A stretch of DNA of 64,000 nucleotides. Origin: Bartonella henselae str. Houston-1. GTDB taxonomy: Bacteria; Pseudomonadota; Alphaproteobacteria; Rhizobiales; Rhizobiaceae. Below the pieces are notes generated by a model that was not told the origin of the DNA, ran no database searches, and was given only the letters and a program-made list of their open reading frames with translations. Each line of letters opens with the position of its first letter. The stretch's first letter is position 1. Position numbers and translations under genes: made by a program. Positions 1-7,082 of the stretch are shown piece by piece. Location of the stretch: NCBI RefSeq assembly GCF_000046705.1, contig NC_005956.1, forward strand, positions 372,001 to 436,000. The letters run 5' to 3'.

Positions 1-642
1 AAATATGCTGCGGCTCTTGGTTTGGACGTTGATTTACAAGCTTGTATGAAAGCACGCGCCCTTTTAGGAAAACCCCGTGCTACATCAACAAATATTCCTG
101 CTATGCCATGGCAAGAGGTTCCGGCATTTTATCAAAGCTTGGATGATAAGATTCTTTCAAATTTAGCACTGAAGCTCTTGATTTTGACTGGAGTACGGTC
201 GTATCCATTGCGCTATTTGCGCCTCGAACAAATTGATAAAGATATATGGACGATACCCAAAGAAAATATGAAGGGTATTGTAGGGAAAGTTTCAGATTTT
301 CGCGTGCCATTAAGTCATGAAGCTTTGAAAATGATTGAGAAATCCCTCCCCTTTGAAAAGAATGGTTTTTTATTTGCTGGGAGTTCTGGAAAGCCTATAT
401 CTGATGTAACACTTTCTAAATTCATGAAAGACAAAGGTTTTGATTATAGACCCCATGGTTTCAGATCTAGTCTTCGTGACTGGATAGCAGAAACAACGTC
501 AACACCCTTTGAGATTGCTGAAACTGTTCTTGCGCATTCAGTTGGGAGTTCAGTGACAAAAGCTTATATGCGGACAGATTTTTTAGAACAACGACATACC
601 CTTATGGAACAGTGGGCTGCATTTATAACAGGAGCGACTTGA
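1..642 (+). CDS. int: Phage tyrosine integrase, C-terminal part (5' end outside window)
   Basis: The frame is open from base 1, so this is the 3' part of a longer gene. Counting from the codon at base 22, the catalytic set of a tyrosine recombinase is visible: Arg59 in TGVRS, the His145-x-x-Arg148 box in HGFRSSLRDW, His172 in AHSVG and nucleophile Tyr182 in KAYMRTD. The family cuts and rejoins attP and attB during integration and excision. The stop codon overlaps the -35 box of the next promoter (639-644), so the following C4 cassette is packed against the integrase. Family call is firm; target site is inferred from the tRNA-Phe at 54.1 kb. Confidence 0.93.
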   Translation, partial: KYAAALGLDVDLQACMKARALLGKPRATSTNIPAMPWQEVPAFYQSLDDKILSNLALKLLILTGVRSYPLRYLRLEQIDKDIWTIPKENMKGIVGKVSDFRVPLSHEALKMIEKSLPFEKNGFLFAGSSGKPISDVTLSKFMKDKGFDYRPHGFRSSLRDWIAETTSTPFEIAETVLAHSVGSSVTKAYMRTDFLEQRHTLMEQWAAFITGAT

Positions 643-668
643 CAGGCTTATAACAATGTGTCTATTGT
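639..668 (+). promoter_or_regulatory. Promoter of C4 cassette A
   Basis: TTGACA at 639-644 and TATTGT at 663-668, 18 bases apart. The same arrangement (TTGACA, 16-18 bases, TATTGT or AATAAT, then CGAATCAGG) recurs in front of cassettes B-D, F-K on the other strand. The -35 box overlaps the integrase stop codon. Confidence 0.65.
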
Positions 669-913
669 CGAATCAGGTGCCTAAGAAACATCTTGAATCG
701 ATAGCGGATAGATTACCGAAACAATCTTTTCTCCGCGCCTTAAAGACTTTGACTCGTTGTATGCGTGTAGCATATAAAGGTTTTGTCGGGTGTAGCTATG
801 CCATACAATACCCTTATGGGGAAAGCATAGCGACGGACTATCGACCGTGTTTCTTAGCGCCCGGCATTCCTCTGGAATGTCAATAAGAAACCTCTAATCG
901 ATAGGAGTTCGTT
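639..913 (+). ncRNA. c4: C4-type antisense RNA leader, cassette A
   Basis: Leader of the antirepressor gene at 914. Target boxes a1 UAAGAAAC (682-689) and b1 UCGAUAG (698-704) come first. The structured core follows, closed by GUCGGGUG pairing with CGCCCGGC and containing the inner stem GCTATGC/GCATAGC. It holds antisense boxes b' (838-844) and a' (849-856). A second target pair a2 (884-891) and b2 (898-904) lies just before the start codon, b2 overlapping the AGGAG Shine-Dalgarno (903-907). This matches the phage P1 C4 scheme, where the RNA blocks translation of the antirepressor operon. Code: UAAGAAAC + UCGAUAG. Confidence 0.85.
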
Positions 914-1504
914 ATGAACACTCTTATAAAAATTACGGAACAAACAATTGATCAGGAAGCTGTTCAGACAGTAAATGCACGTGAGTTGCATACATTTTTG
1001 GAAGTTAAATCTAATTTTAGAGATTGGATAAAAAATCGCATTGAGGACTACGGATTCTTAGAAAATAAGGACTTTATAAGTTTCGCTAAAATTTTAGCGA
1101 AACCTAATGCCCCTCAAGAAAATCAAGACTTTATGAGTTTTACTCAAAAAAGAGTAAAACCTAAAAGCGGTCGTCCAAGTATCGAATATCATCTTACTCT
1201 AGACATGGCAAAAGAGCTTTCAATGGTTGAACGCAATGAGAAAGGCAGGCAAGCTCGTCGTTACTTTATTGAGTGTGAGAAAAAGTTAAAAAGTCAATCT
1301 GTTGAGTATGATGTTGATAGACGCTTTGATTTGCCAAGCCATTGGGAGGGTATGAATGCTGGTGAAAAAGCTTTATATCTTTTAGGTCCTATCCATGTTC
1401 GTCTTATTGATGCTTTTAGAGTGGATGAAGAGAATAGAAAATATAAAGCTCTTATTAAAGAAGCTAAGCAGGTTTTAGCAACATCTGTTACGAAAGCTGC
1501 TTAG
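914..1504 (+). CDS. AntA-type phage antirepressor with variant C-terminal tail
   Basis: Residues 1-120 are an AntA-type domain (QTVNARELHTFLEV, DWIKNRIEDYGF, YHLTLDMAKELSMVERN). The C-terminal 60 residues (FDLPSHWEGMNAGEKALYLL to the end) are not the usual KilAC domain; a closely similar tail is found on the Rha-type protein at 13,898. In the AntA part a segment of about 19 codons is doubled (ENKDFISFAKILAKP and ENQDFMSFTQKRVKP), each copy holding a different 24-base inverted repeat (1080-1103, 1137-1160). Translation is predicted to be blocked by the C4 leader directly upstream. Antirepressors relieve prophage repression by binding or displacing the repressor; the target here is unknown. Confidence 0.85.
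   Translation: MNTLIKITEQTIDQEAVQTVNARELHTFLEVKSNFRDWIKNRIEDYGFLENKDFISFAKILAKPNAPQENQDFMSFTQKRVKPKSGRPSIEYHLTLDMAKELSMVERNEKGRQARRYFIECEKKLKSQSVEYDVDRRFDLPSHWEGMNAGEKALYLLGPIHVRLIDAFRVDEENRKYKALIKEAKQVLATSVTKAA
1080..1103 (+). repeat. Private inverted repeat 1 in antirepressor A
   Basis: Perfect 24-base palindrome, half-site GTTTCGCTAAAA. It sits directly after the codons DFIS at the site where the related genes carry their own, differing inverted repeats. Confidence 0.9.
1137..1160 (+). repeat. Private inverted repeat 2 in antirepressor A
   Basis: Arms GTTTTACTC and GAGTAAAAC around AAAAAA, also 24 bases, in the second copy of the duplicated segment. Length and phase equal those of the first repeat, but the arm sequence is different. 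Confidence 0.9.
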
Positions 1505-1522
1505 TTTTAAAAGCGATTTCAT

Positions 1523-1545
1523 CTCCCCGTTTCAAAAGCGGGGAG
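1523..1545. terminator. CTCCCCG/CGGGGAG hairpin
   Basis: Seven-base perfect stem with a nine-base loop between the antirepressor and the dinJ-type gene; no strong T-run follows. Similar C-rich/G-rich hairpins stand at 4324, 14437, 24149 and 36345, always at an edge of a regulatory module. Confidence 0.6.
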
Positions 1546-1565
1546 GGGATTATTGGATAAATCGC

Positions 1566-1601
1566 TTGACATAATCTTTAGATGTAGTACATTGTAGTAC
1601 A
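1566..1601 (+). promoter_or_regulatory. Promoter and operator of the dinJ-yafQ-like pair
   Basis: TTGACA at 1566-1571, then two direct copies of TGTAGTACA (1583-1591, 1593-1601) over the probable -10 (TACATT, 1588-1593). This fits autoregulation by the antitoxin or toxin-antitoxin complex, usual for RelB/DinJ families. The AGTAC core resembles the CI-type operators at 48.4 and 49.3 kb. Confidence 0.6.
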
Positions 1602-1623
1602 AACAGATAGGAGGTTTAAGCGA

Positions 1624-1899
1624 ATGGGTAAAATTCAAGCACGCATACCTGATGAAGTTCAGGAAGTTGCAAGCGCAGTAATCAAATCCACGGGCTTAAC
1701 TGTATCAGATGCGGTACGTATGTTTATGACCCGCATTGCTAGAGATAGAGCATTACCGCTTGATCTATTTCAACCCAATCTGGAAACATTACAGGCTATC
1801 GAGGATGCTGAAATGGGACGTGTCGAACGTACGTCATTAGATGGTTTGCGAGCCATGATTCGTGATGATAAAGCCGAAGTATGTAAGTCTGCAAAGTGA
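1624..1899 (+). CDS. dinJ: RelB/DinJ-family antitoxin
   Basis: 91 residues. The N-terminal ribbon-helix-helix pattern IQARIPDEVQEVASAVIKST followed by GLTVSDAVRMFMTRIARD is typical of DinJ/RelB antitoxins, which bind their own operator and neutralise a ribosome-dependent mRNase. A good Shine-Dalgarno (AGGAGG, 1610-1615) precedes the ATG. The toxin gene follows after 12 bases. A second, diverged copy of the pair is at 35,809-36,340. Confidence 0.85.
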   Translation: MGKIQARIPDEVQEVASAVIKSTGLTVSDAVRMFMTRIARDRALPLDLFQPNLETLQAIEDAEMGRVERTSLDGLRAMIRDDKAEVCKSAK

Positions 1900-1911
1900 C
1901 TTTGGTTAGCT

Positions 1912-2202
1912 ATGCGGGAAATTGTTTATACTAAATCTTTTCGGTGTGATCTGAAACGTGAAAGTAAAGGGCGATATGCTGATACATTAGAGACAGAAGA
2001 GACAGATTTGCTACTTGTGATCAAAGCATTAGCGGAAAACGAGCTCCTAAAAGTGCAGTGGAGAGATCACGCACTAACAGGGCAATGGCGAAACTGTCGT
2101 GATTGCCATATTAAACCAGATTTAGTTTTGATCTATCGAAAGCCTGATGATGAGACTTTAGAACTTTTGCGGCTTGGTTCACATTCTGAACTGCGTTTAT
2201 GA
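1912..2202 (+). CDS. yafQ: YafQ/RelE-family mRNA interferase toxin
   Basis: 96 residues with the YafQ pattern: YTKSFRCDLKRESKGR at the N-terminus, WRDHALTGQW and RDCHIKPDLVLIYR in the middle, and the C-terminal LLRLGSHSEL with the conserved His. YafQ-type toxins cleave mRNA on the ribosome. Length and key positions look intact, so it is probably functional. About 60 percent similar by eye to the copy at 36,059. Confidence 0.85.
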   Translation: MREIVYTKSFRCDLKRESKGRYADTLETEETDLLLVIKALAENELLKVQWRDHALTGQWRNCRDCHIKPDLVLIYRKPDDETLELLRLGSHSELRL

Positions 2203-2324
2203 TAATTTTTCAATTTTTTGAAAACCACTGTTTCATATGTGCAACGACATTATCTCTCGTATCTGTGAGACGTGCGAAATTGATAATTCATTTGCTAAAC
2301 AGTTTCGCACATCTGAGAATGTAT

Positions 2325-2537
2325 TTAGAGTCGGATATTTGGTTTTTGTGTAAAAATATTTCCTACAGCATCTATAAGACGTGAAAAATCAAGCGCTAAT
2401 AAGAGTATAATGAGTACAATCCATTTTGTATAACGTGACATCACTTTTATACTTTTGTAGGTCATGATAATTTCTTGAAGGATTTCTTTTTCTCCTTCTG
2501 TAAGCTCTATATCGTCTTGTGTTTTTTTCCTAGCCAT
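2325..2537 (-). CDS. Small single-span membrane protein beside the lysis genes
   Basis: 70 residues from the internal ATG (MARKKTQDD). An acidic N-terminal part of about 40 residues is followed by one hydrophobic segment (KWIVLIILLLALDF). It follows the spanin-like genes and overlaps the lipoprotein gene by a few bases. Position suggests a lysis role such as a holin, but one span and no recognised family make this only a guess. Confidence 0.5.
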   Translation of the reverse strand: MARKKTQDDIELTEGEKEILQEIIMTYKSIKVMSRYTKWIVLIILLLALDFSRLIDAVGNIFTQKPNIRL

Positions 2538-2733
2538 GTTTCCACCCACACACACGTTCGCCCTGCTTGTTATGCTTTAAGATCTCTCTTGCTAAATTGG
2601 AACTGATGACGTCAACATCTTGCCTCTCTAAATAAATTGGTAACCAACCAACACAAGAGACATACTTATTTGTTCCGCAACCAACGAGAGAGAGCAGCAC
2701 GCACATCAGTATCACTTTTCTGATTAACTTCAT
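2530..2733 (-). CDS. Small lipoprotein, candidate outer-membrane spanin (Rz1-like)
   Basis: 67 residues with a lipoprotein signal: KKVILM-type basic start, hydrophobic stretch and lipobox LSLVGC with Cys19. The remaining part (SCVGWLPIYLERQDVDVIS and further) resembles small proteins often seen in phage lysis cassettes. Its start lies inside the upstream gene in another frame (68-base overlap), the arrangement typical of Rz/Rz1 pairs. The o-spanin role is inferred from lipobox and overlap. Confidence 0.6.
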   Translation of the reverse strand: MKLIRKVILMCVLLSLVGCGTNKYVSCVGWLPIYLERQDVDVISSNLAREILKHNKQGERVCGWKHG

Positions 2734-2881
2734 TTTCCACCTCCAGCCGTGTTGTTGCTGCCTTTAGGGTTTTTTCTTTTTGCTTTTGCTGTTCTGCTTT
2801 TTTTCCAAGGGTAAAAGCTTTTGCCAAAGCCATAAAAAAAGCGGCTAGAGCCGCGCCTGTTAATAGTAGATTTCTTTTCAT
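2666..2881 (-). CDS. Candidate inner-membrane spanin (Rz-like)
   Basis: 71 residues from MKRNLLL. One N-terminal membrane helix (LLLTGAALAAFFMALAKAF) is followed by a charged, coiled-coil-prone segment (KKAEQQKQKEKTLKAATTRLE) and the ending DVRAALSRWLRNK, common in phage proteins at this position. i-spanins have this topology and link to a lipoprotein o-spanin to disrupt the outer membrane. It starts about 9 bases past the endolysin stop and overlaps the lipoprotein gene. Confidence 0.6.
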   Translation of the reverse strand: MKRNLLLTGAALAAFFMALAKAFTLGKKAEQQKQKEKTLKAATTRLEVENEVNQKSDTDVRAALSRWLRNK

Positions 2882-2889
2882 CCATAAGA

Positions 2890-3552
2890 TCATAAACGGT
2901 GTTCCTGAAAACGTTTAGCAACAAAGAAAATGCCAGCACAGGCGGCTAAAACCATGATAGTGGCGAGCGCCCATTGCACTGGACCATTGCCGGCTAATAA
3001 GCCACCAAGCCCAGAAAAAGAACCAATGACTGGTGCAAGGGCTTCGGCTTTGAAAAGCCCTGTTGGTGCTTGCGTTTCTACGGTTTGGTAATTCGAGGAA
3101 ACAAAAGCACCTTTCGCCCATAATCCTGCTTCAGCTGCACGCCGGTGTACAAGACCTTGTAAGCGCTTACCACCGGCTTTGGTCCATTTCTGTAATTCGG
3201 TTGGGATCGCTTCATAATCGCCACTATTGAGTTTCCTTAACAAGGTCGAATTGCAAAAAGCTGTTGTTCCTACATTATAGCAAAAGGAGACCAATGCCGC
3301 GAATTGTTCATCCGTTAAGGAAACTTGAACCGCTTGTTCAACGGTATTTTCAAATTGTCTTAAATCTTGGCAAAGAAGTTCTTCAGCTTGTTTTTCAGTG
3401 ATTGCCATGCCTTTGTAAACAAAAGGTTTTCCGGCATTGTTTGTATGTCCATAACCGATTGTCCATACCCCAATGGCATCTTTATAGGCATTCAAACGCA
3501 AACCTTCCCATTGTTTAATCAGTGCTAGTCCTTCTTGTGATATTGTTCTCAT
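2890..3552 (-). CDS. Phage endolysin, GH24 lysozyme with C-terminal membrane segment
   Basis: 220 residues from the ATG at 3552, chosen because GGAG stands 6-7 bases upstream. Residues 5-145 are a T4/P22-type lysozyme with the catalytic Glu16, Asp25 and Thr31 spacing (KQWEGLRLNAYKDAIGVWT) and the GYGHT motif. The enzyme cleaves peptidoglycan. A C-terminal hydrophobic segment (WALATIMVLAACAGIFFVA) is unusual; membrane tethering could control release. It is the first gene of the lysis cassette and lies just after a terminator-like hairpin. Confidence 0.92.
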   Translation of the reverse strand: MRTISQEGLALIKQWEGLRLNAYKDAIGVWTIGYGHTNNAGKPFVYKGMAITEKQAEELLCQDLRQFENTVEQAVQVSLTDEQFAALVSFCYNVGTTAFCNSTLLRKLNSGDYEAIPTELQKWTKAGGKRLQGLVHRRAAEAGLWAKGAFVSSNYQTVETQAPTGLFKAEALAPVIGSFSGLGGLLAGNGPVQWALATIMVLAACAGIFFVAKRFQEHRL

Positions 3553-3564
3553 ATGCTTCTCCAT

Positions 3565-3591
3565 AAAAAAAGCCCTGCAAAAAGCAGAGCT
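3565..3591 (-). terminator. Hairpin with T-run just upstream of the endolysin
   Basis: On the minus strand AGCTCTGC, TTTTT, GCAGGGCT and then seven T. It lies immediately before the endolysin start, so either it ends an incoming transcript or read-through controls lysis gene expression. Confidence 0.65.
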
Positions 3592-3711
3592 GGATTTAAA
3601 AATTGACCTCTTTCCCATTCGGAAGGTTGGCTTGTTAAAACCTATGTAGCTTTTTCATTGGAACAAAAGAATGTATTTGACATTATAGAAATTGTATCTT
3701 ATAAGTTACAG

Positions 3712-4014
3712 ATGTTTACAATATACAAAACAGAGCATTTTATAAAATGGTTAGATTCTTTAAAAGATGAGATTGCGCAAGCACATATTGTTAAACGCAT
3801 AGCAAGAATAGAAACGGGATTTCTTGGAAATGTAAAATTTTTCCGTGGAATTGGAGAATTAAAAATACATCATGGTCCTGGCTATAGAATCTATTTTGTA
3901 AAACAAGGTAAACAAATCATTTTGTTATTAAATGCTGGTGATAAATCTACACAACAAAAGGATATCGAAAAAGCTCTTCAATTAGTAAAGGAAATGAAAC
4001 ATGGAAATTACTAA
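3712..4014 (+). CDS. RelE/HigB-like addiction module killer protein (Gp49-like)
   Basis: 100 residues from MFTIYKTEHF; an upstream ATG at 3658 would add 18 residues without family similarity. Pattern FIKWLDSLKDEIAQAHIVKRIARIETG, then GIGELKIHHGPGYRIYFVKQG and LLLNAGDKSTQQKDIEKALQLVKE, matches the phage Gp49-like/RelE addiction killer family. It overlaps the antitoxin gene by 14 bases, so the toxin comes first, as usual for this family. Confidence 0.82.
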   Translation: MFTIYKTEHFIKWLDSLKDEIAQAHIVKRIARIETGFLGNVKFFRGIGELKIHHGPGYRIYFVKQGKQIILLLNAGDKSTQQKDIEKALQLVKEMKHGNY

Positions 4015-4321
4015 ATTTGACACAAGTGAATATTTCAAGACACCTGAGACACAAAGGATTCTTTTAGAAGATGCTCTTGAAAGCAAAGATAGTAAGTATC
4101 TTGCTCATGCTCTTGGTATAATAGCAAAAAACCAAGGAATGAGTAAAATCGCTCAAAATACTGGACTATCAAGAGAGTCTCTTTATCGTTCTTTAAGCGA
4201 TAAAGGTGATCCACGGCTTTCTACTTTTCTTAGTGTGTTAAGTGCATTAGATTTACAAATGAGTTTAACACCTATTCAAAAGAATTGTAAGGAGCAAAAA
4301 GCTTTAGAAGAAGCCTCTTAA
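4001..4321 (+). CDS. HTH addiction module antidote protein
   Basis: 106 residues. The sequence FDTSEYFKTPETQRILLEDALESKDSKYLAHALGIIAKNQGMSKIAQNTGLSRESLYRSLSDKGDP is that of the probable addiction module antidote family with a helix-turn-helix at about residues 45-70. It should neutralise the overlapping upstream toxin and bind the module's promoter. The gene ends at a hairpin shared with the convergent antirepressor array. Confidence 0.82.
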   Translation: MEITKFDTSEYFKTPETQRILLEDALESKDSKYLAHALGIIAKNQGMSKIAQNTGLSRESLYRSLSDKGDPRLSTFLSVLSALDLQMSLTPIQKNCKEQKALEEAS

Positions 4322-4323
4322 TC

Positions 4324-4351
4324 CCCTCCCCATTTTTGAGAACGAGGAGGG
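4324..4351. terminator. Shared hairpin between toxin-antitoxin pair and antirepressor array 1
   Basis: CCCTCC (4324-4329) pairs with GGAGGG (4346-4351). It lies between two convergent gene groups and can serve both. Confidence 0.6.
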
Positions 4352-4364
4352 AGTATATATTTAC

Positions 4365-4643
4365 TTAAGCAACCTTTTTAATAGGGTTATCCAAATCTGG
4401 TTCATAAGCGCGCAACAAAGAATCCATGCTATGTGGTAACTCTGAATCGCCAAAATCTGTTAGAACTGCTAAAATCTTAACAATATTCGGTACATCATCT
4501 TGGAGTTTTAAAACTAAAACCTTTTCTACCAGACTCATGATGTCAACCAGAGCTGTACACTCTTTTTCGTTGATATTTTCATCATTAGAAAACTGAAACA
4601 ATGCCATCCACAAATCGCATAAGAAGTTGGTGTCTATCTTCAT
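4365..4643 (-). CDS. Conserved small protein coupled to full-length antirepressor B
   Basis: 92 residues from MKIDTNFLCDLWMAL; GGAGGT stands just before this ATG, which overlaps the antirepressor stop as ATGA, so translation is coupled. No known domain recognised. It is mostly helical and acidic and ends SMDSLLRAYEPDLDNPIKKVA. Near-identical copies follow the two other full-length antirepressors (24,194 and 36,383) and none follows a truncated one. A role together with the antirepressor is likely but undefined. Confidence 0.7.
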   Translation of the reverse strand: MKIDTNFLCDLWMALFQFSNDENINEKECTALVDIMSLVEKVLVLKLQDDVPNIVKILAVLTDFGDSELPHSMDSLLRAYEPDLDNPIKKVA

Positions 4644-5374
4644 TGCACACCTCCATGGATTTGTTCTCTCAAACAAGCTAATCCTTTTGGTGTAATTTTT
4701 GTTGAAGGGAGCACCTTTTCTGTACCATCCGGTCTTTGAATGGTGATAGCAGGACAGTCCATAAAACCTTTCTTTATCTTATCTTGATAAGGTAACAGTG
4801 GGCCACTCGGAGCACGTCGATAGACCCAATCGTGTTTACGTAAGTAATCGGTTAAATCTTTTGGACGTACTTCAAGCATCTTCGCTGCTTCGATAAGACC
4901 GAACAGCCCATCCGAACGTTTTAAGCCTTCCAAAGCTTCTGCTTTTGGCGCTAATTCAGCAATAACATGATCTTTCTGCTCGATTTGACTTTGCAAATGA
5001 TTCAAGACACCAAGTAATGCTTCAGGTTTGGAGTAGTCAACTTGTGGTGTTGCTACTTGTTTCAAAAGCCGTTCACATTTGATAAAATATTGACGAGCTT
5101 CATGTCCTTTATCATTCCTCTCTATCATAGAAAGGTGTTTAGCCATGTCTAATGTAATGTGGTATTCTTTTACCTTTCCACCGTTTACTAAATTTTTAGT
5201 AAGCGTTATAAAGTTTATATTTTCCTGAAACTTACATTCTTTAATGCGATTTTTAATCCAGTCATTAAAGCGGGCTTTTATCTCTAAAAATGCATGCAAA
5301 TCACGCGCATTGACCGTTTGAACAGTCTCTTGATCAATGACTTGTTCTGATATTTCTATAAGAGTGTTCATCAT
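4640..5374 (-). CDS. ant: Full-length AntA-KilAC antirepressor, cassette B
   Basis: 244 residues. AntA domain at about 1-110 (NARDLHAFLEIKARFNDWIKNRI, YHITLDMAKHLSMIERN), a linker predicted to be coiled coil (LLGVLNHLQSQIEQKDHVIAEL), and a KilAC-type C-terminal domain from about 155 (DGLFGLIEAAKMLEVRPKDL, GPLLPYQDKIKKGFMDCPAI). It is the last and only full-length gene of array 1. The inverted repeat at 5182-5205 lies in the AntA part. Expression is predicted to be held off by C4 leader B. This family switches phages to lytic growth by antagonising repressors. Confidence 0.88.
   Translation of the reverse strand: MMNTLIEISEQVIDQETVQTVNARDLHAFLEIKARFNDWIKNRIKECKFQENINFITLTKNLVNGGKVKEYHITLDMAKHLSMIERNDKGHEARQYFIKCERLLKQVATPQVDYSKPEALLGVLNHLQSQIEQKDHVIAELAPKAEALEGLKRSDGLFGLIEAAKMLEVRPKDLTDYLRKHDWVYRRAPSGPLLPYQDKIKKGFMDCPAITIQRPDGTEKVLPSTKITPKGLACLREQIHGGVQ
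5182..5205 (-). repeat. Private inverted repeat in antirepressor B
   Basis: 24 bases with half-site CGTTTACTAAAT read on the plus strand; one arm mismatch plus the centre. Same codon site as in the related genes. Confidence 0.85.
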
Positions 5375-5645
5375 GAACTCCTATTGGTTAGATGTTTGTT
5401 AATGACGCTCTAAATAGAGTGCCGGGTGCTAACAAACACGGCCAATAGTCCGTCGTCACACTTTCCCCGTTAGGGTATTGTATAGTGTAACCACACCCGA
5501 CAACATTATTATATGCACGTAGCATACAATGAGTCAAAGTCTTTAATGTGCGGAGAAAAGATTGTATCGGCAATCTATCCGCTATTGGTTTAAGGTGTTC
5601 GTTAGGCACCTGATTCGATTATTCATATTGTTGCCACATTGTCAA
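5375..5645 (-). ncRNA. c4: C4-type antisense RNA leader, cassette B
   Basis: Promoter TTGACA 5640-5645 and AATAAT 5618-5623. Target boxes a1 5597-5604 (one G-U pair) and b1 5582-5588; structured core 5421-5501 with inner stem GTTACAC/GTGTGAC; antisense boxes b' 5442-5448 and a' 5430-5437; second targets a2 5394-5401 and b2 5381-5387 against the Shine-Dalgarno of the gene ending at 4640. Code: UAACAAAC + CCAAUAG. Start of the element overlaps the 3' end of truncated gene C. Confidence 0.85.
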
Positions 5646-6195
5646 GTTGCAATGTAATATTTTTATAAAAATAATCCGTTAAATCCTTTGGTCGTACTTC
5701 AAGCATCTTCGCTGCTTCAATAAGACCGAACAGCCCATCCGAACGTTTTAAACCTTCCAAAGCCTCTGCTTTTGGAGTCAATTCGGCAATGGTGTTATCC
5801 TTTTGCTCGATTTGGCTTTGCAAATGATTCAAGACACCAAGTAATGCTTCAGGTTTGGAGTAGTCAACTTGTGGTGTTGCTACTTGTTTCAAAAGCCGTT
5901 CACATTTGATAAAATATTGACGTGCTTCATGTCCTTTCTCATTCCTCTCTATCATAGAAAGGTGTTTAGCCATGTCTAATGTAATGTGGTATTCTTTCAC
6001 TTTTCCACCCCGGTAAAAATTTACCGCAGTTACAAAGTTTATATTTTCCTGAAATTTACATTCTTTAATGCGGTTTTTAATCCAATTTCTAAATTCAGAC
6101 TTTATTTCCAAAAATGCATGCAAATCACGCGCATTGACCGTTTGAACAGTTTCTTGATCAATAACCTGTTCTGATATTTCTATAAGAGTGTTCAT
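5623..6195 (-). CDS. 3'-truncated antirepressor, cassette C
   Basis: 190 residues. AntA domain and coiled-coil linker are intact and the start of the C-terminal domain is present (DGLFGLIEAAKMLEVRPKDLTDY), but identity to the full-length genes stops at DLTDY. The remaining residues are read from the promoter of the next cassette. Only cassette J shares this breakpoint. It lacks most of the KilAC domain, so it may act as a domain fragment, as an inhibitor of full-length protein, or only as a recombination donor. Confidence 0.75.
   Translation of the reverse strand: MNTLIEISEQVIDQETVQTVNARDLHAFLEIKSEFRNWIKNRIKECKFQENINFVTAVNFYRGGKVKEYHITLDMAKHLSMIERNEKGHEARQYFIKCERLLKQVATPQVDYSKPEALLGVLNHLQSQIEQKDNTIAELTPKAEALEGLKRSDGLFGLIEAAKMLEVRPKDLTDYFYKNITLQLDNVATI
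6011..6026 (-). repeat. Private inverted repeat in antirepressor C
   Basis: Arms CGGTAAA and TTTACCG, 16 bases in all, at the same site in the AntA domain. It is the shortest of the set. Confidence 0.8.
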
Positions 6196-6470
6196 GTGAA
6201 CTCCTATGCAGTTAGACGTTTCTTAATGACACTCAAAAAGAGTGCCGGGTGCTAAGAAACACGGTGCATAGTCCGTCGTCACGCTTTTCCCATAAGGGTA
6301 TTGTATAGCGTAACTACACCCGACAAAACCACTATATGCCACACGCATATAATGAGTCAAAGCCTTTAATGTGCGGAAAATAAACTGTTTCGGCAATCCA
6401 TCCGCTATGCATTTAAGGTGTTTCTTAGGCACCTGATTCGACAATAGACATAATATTGACATGTTGTCAA
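6196..6470 (-). ncRNA. c4: C4-type antisense RNA leader, cassette C
   Basis: Promoter TTGACA 6465-6470 and TATTGT 6441-6446. a1 6420-6427, b1 6405-6411; core 6244-6324; b' 6265-6271, a' 6253-6260; a2 6218-6225, b2 6204-6210 next to the Shine-Dalgarno of gene C. Code: UAAGAAAC + UGCAUAG. The truncated gene D is read through most of this element. Confidence 0.85.
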
Positions 6471-6771
6471 ATAAAAAATTAAAATATTGACGAGCTTCAT
6501 GTCCTTTCTCATTCCTCTCTATCATAGAAAGGTGTTTAGCCATGTCTAAGGTAATGTGGTATTCTATGCTTGGACGCCCACCTTTTTCTAAATTTTTAGA
6601 AAAACCTATAAAGTCTATATTTTCTCGAAAATTACATTCTTTAATGCGATTTTTAATCCAGTCTGCAAACTTTGATGTAATTCCCAAAAATACATGCAAA
6701 TCACGTGCGTTAACAGTTTGAACAGTTTCCTGTCCAACAGTTTGTTCCGATATCGGAATAAGAGTGTTCAT
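6223..6771 (-). CDS. 3'-truncated antirepressor fused in frame to the next C4 region, cassette D
   Basis: 182 residues. The AntA domain runs to HEARQYF (about residue 97), where similarity to the full-length genes ends exactly. The rest (NFLFDNMSILCLLSNQVPKK and further) is a translation of the promoter and C4 core of cassette C. The same breakpoint and the same frame recur in cassettes G, I and K. The fusion part is probably not selected as protein, but its translation would run across the downstream C4 RNA. Confidence 0.7.
   Translation of the reverse strand: MNTLIPISEQTVGQETVQTVNARDLHVFLGITSKFADWIKNRIKECNFRENIDFIGFSKNLEKGGRPSIEYHITLDMAKHLSMIERNEKGHEARQYFNFLFDNMSILCLLSNQVPKKHLKCIADGLPKQFIFRTLKALTHYMRVAYSGFVGCSYAIQYPYGKSVTTDYAPCFLAPGTLFECH
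6583..6604 (-). repeat. Private inverted repeat in antirepressor D
   Basis: Perfect arms TTTTTCTAAA and TTTAGAAAAA around TT, 22 bases, at the common site in the AntA domain. Confidence 0.88.
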
Positions 6772-7044
6772 GAGAACTCCTTATCGTTAAATGTTTTTGA
6801 TTGACACTCGATAAAAGAGTGCCGGGTGCTCAAAAACACGGCGATAAGTCCGTCGTTATGCTTTCCCCCAAGGGGTATTGTATAGCATAACCACACCCGA
6901 CAAGCCATTTATATGCTATACGCATATAATGAGTCAAAGCTTTTAATCTGCGGAAAAAAGACTGTTTCGGCAATCCACCCGCTTATCGTCAAGGTGTTTT
7001 TGAGGCACCTGATTCGATTATTCATATTGTCGCTACATTGTCAA
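6772..7044 (-). ncRNA. c4: C4-type antisense RNA leader, cassette D
   Basis: Promoter TTGACA 7039-7044 and AATAAT 7017-7022. a1 6996-7003, b1 6982-6988; core 6821-6901; b' 6842-6848, a' 6830-6837; a2 6793-6800, b2 6780-6786 before gene D. Code: UCAAAAAC + CGAUAAG. First cassette of array 1, directly downstream of the tail gene D end. Confidence 0.85.
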
Positions 7045-7082
7045 GCGGCTTTCGAGATTTTTTACATTTTTGCTAATTTGAT

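Noticed and set aside
656..886. Open frame of 76 codons across the C4 core of cassette A (and similar frames at 5388-5609 and 39,438-39,704)
   Set aside because: The sequence is explained by conserved RNA boxes and stems; base changes follow pairing rules rather than codons, and there is no ribosome site.
2199..2384. 61-codon plus-strand frame after yafQ
   Set aside because: It overlaps the better supported minus-strand lysis gene, is low complexity, and has no ribosome site.
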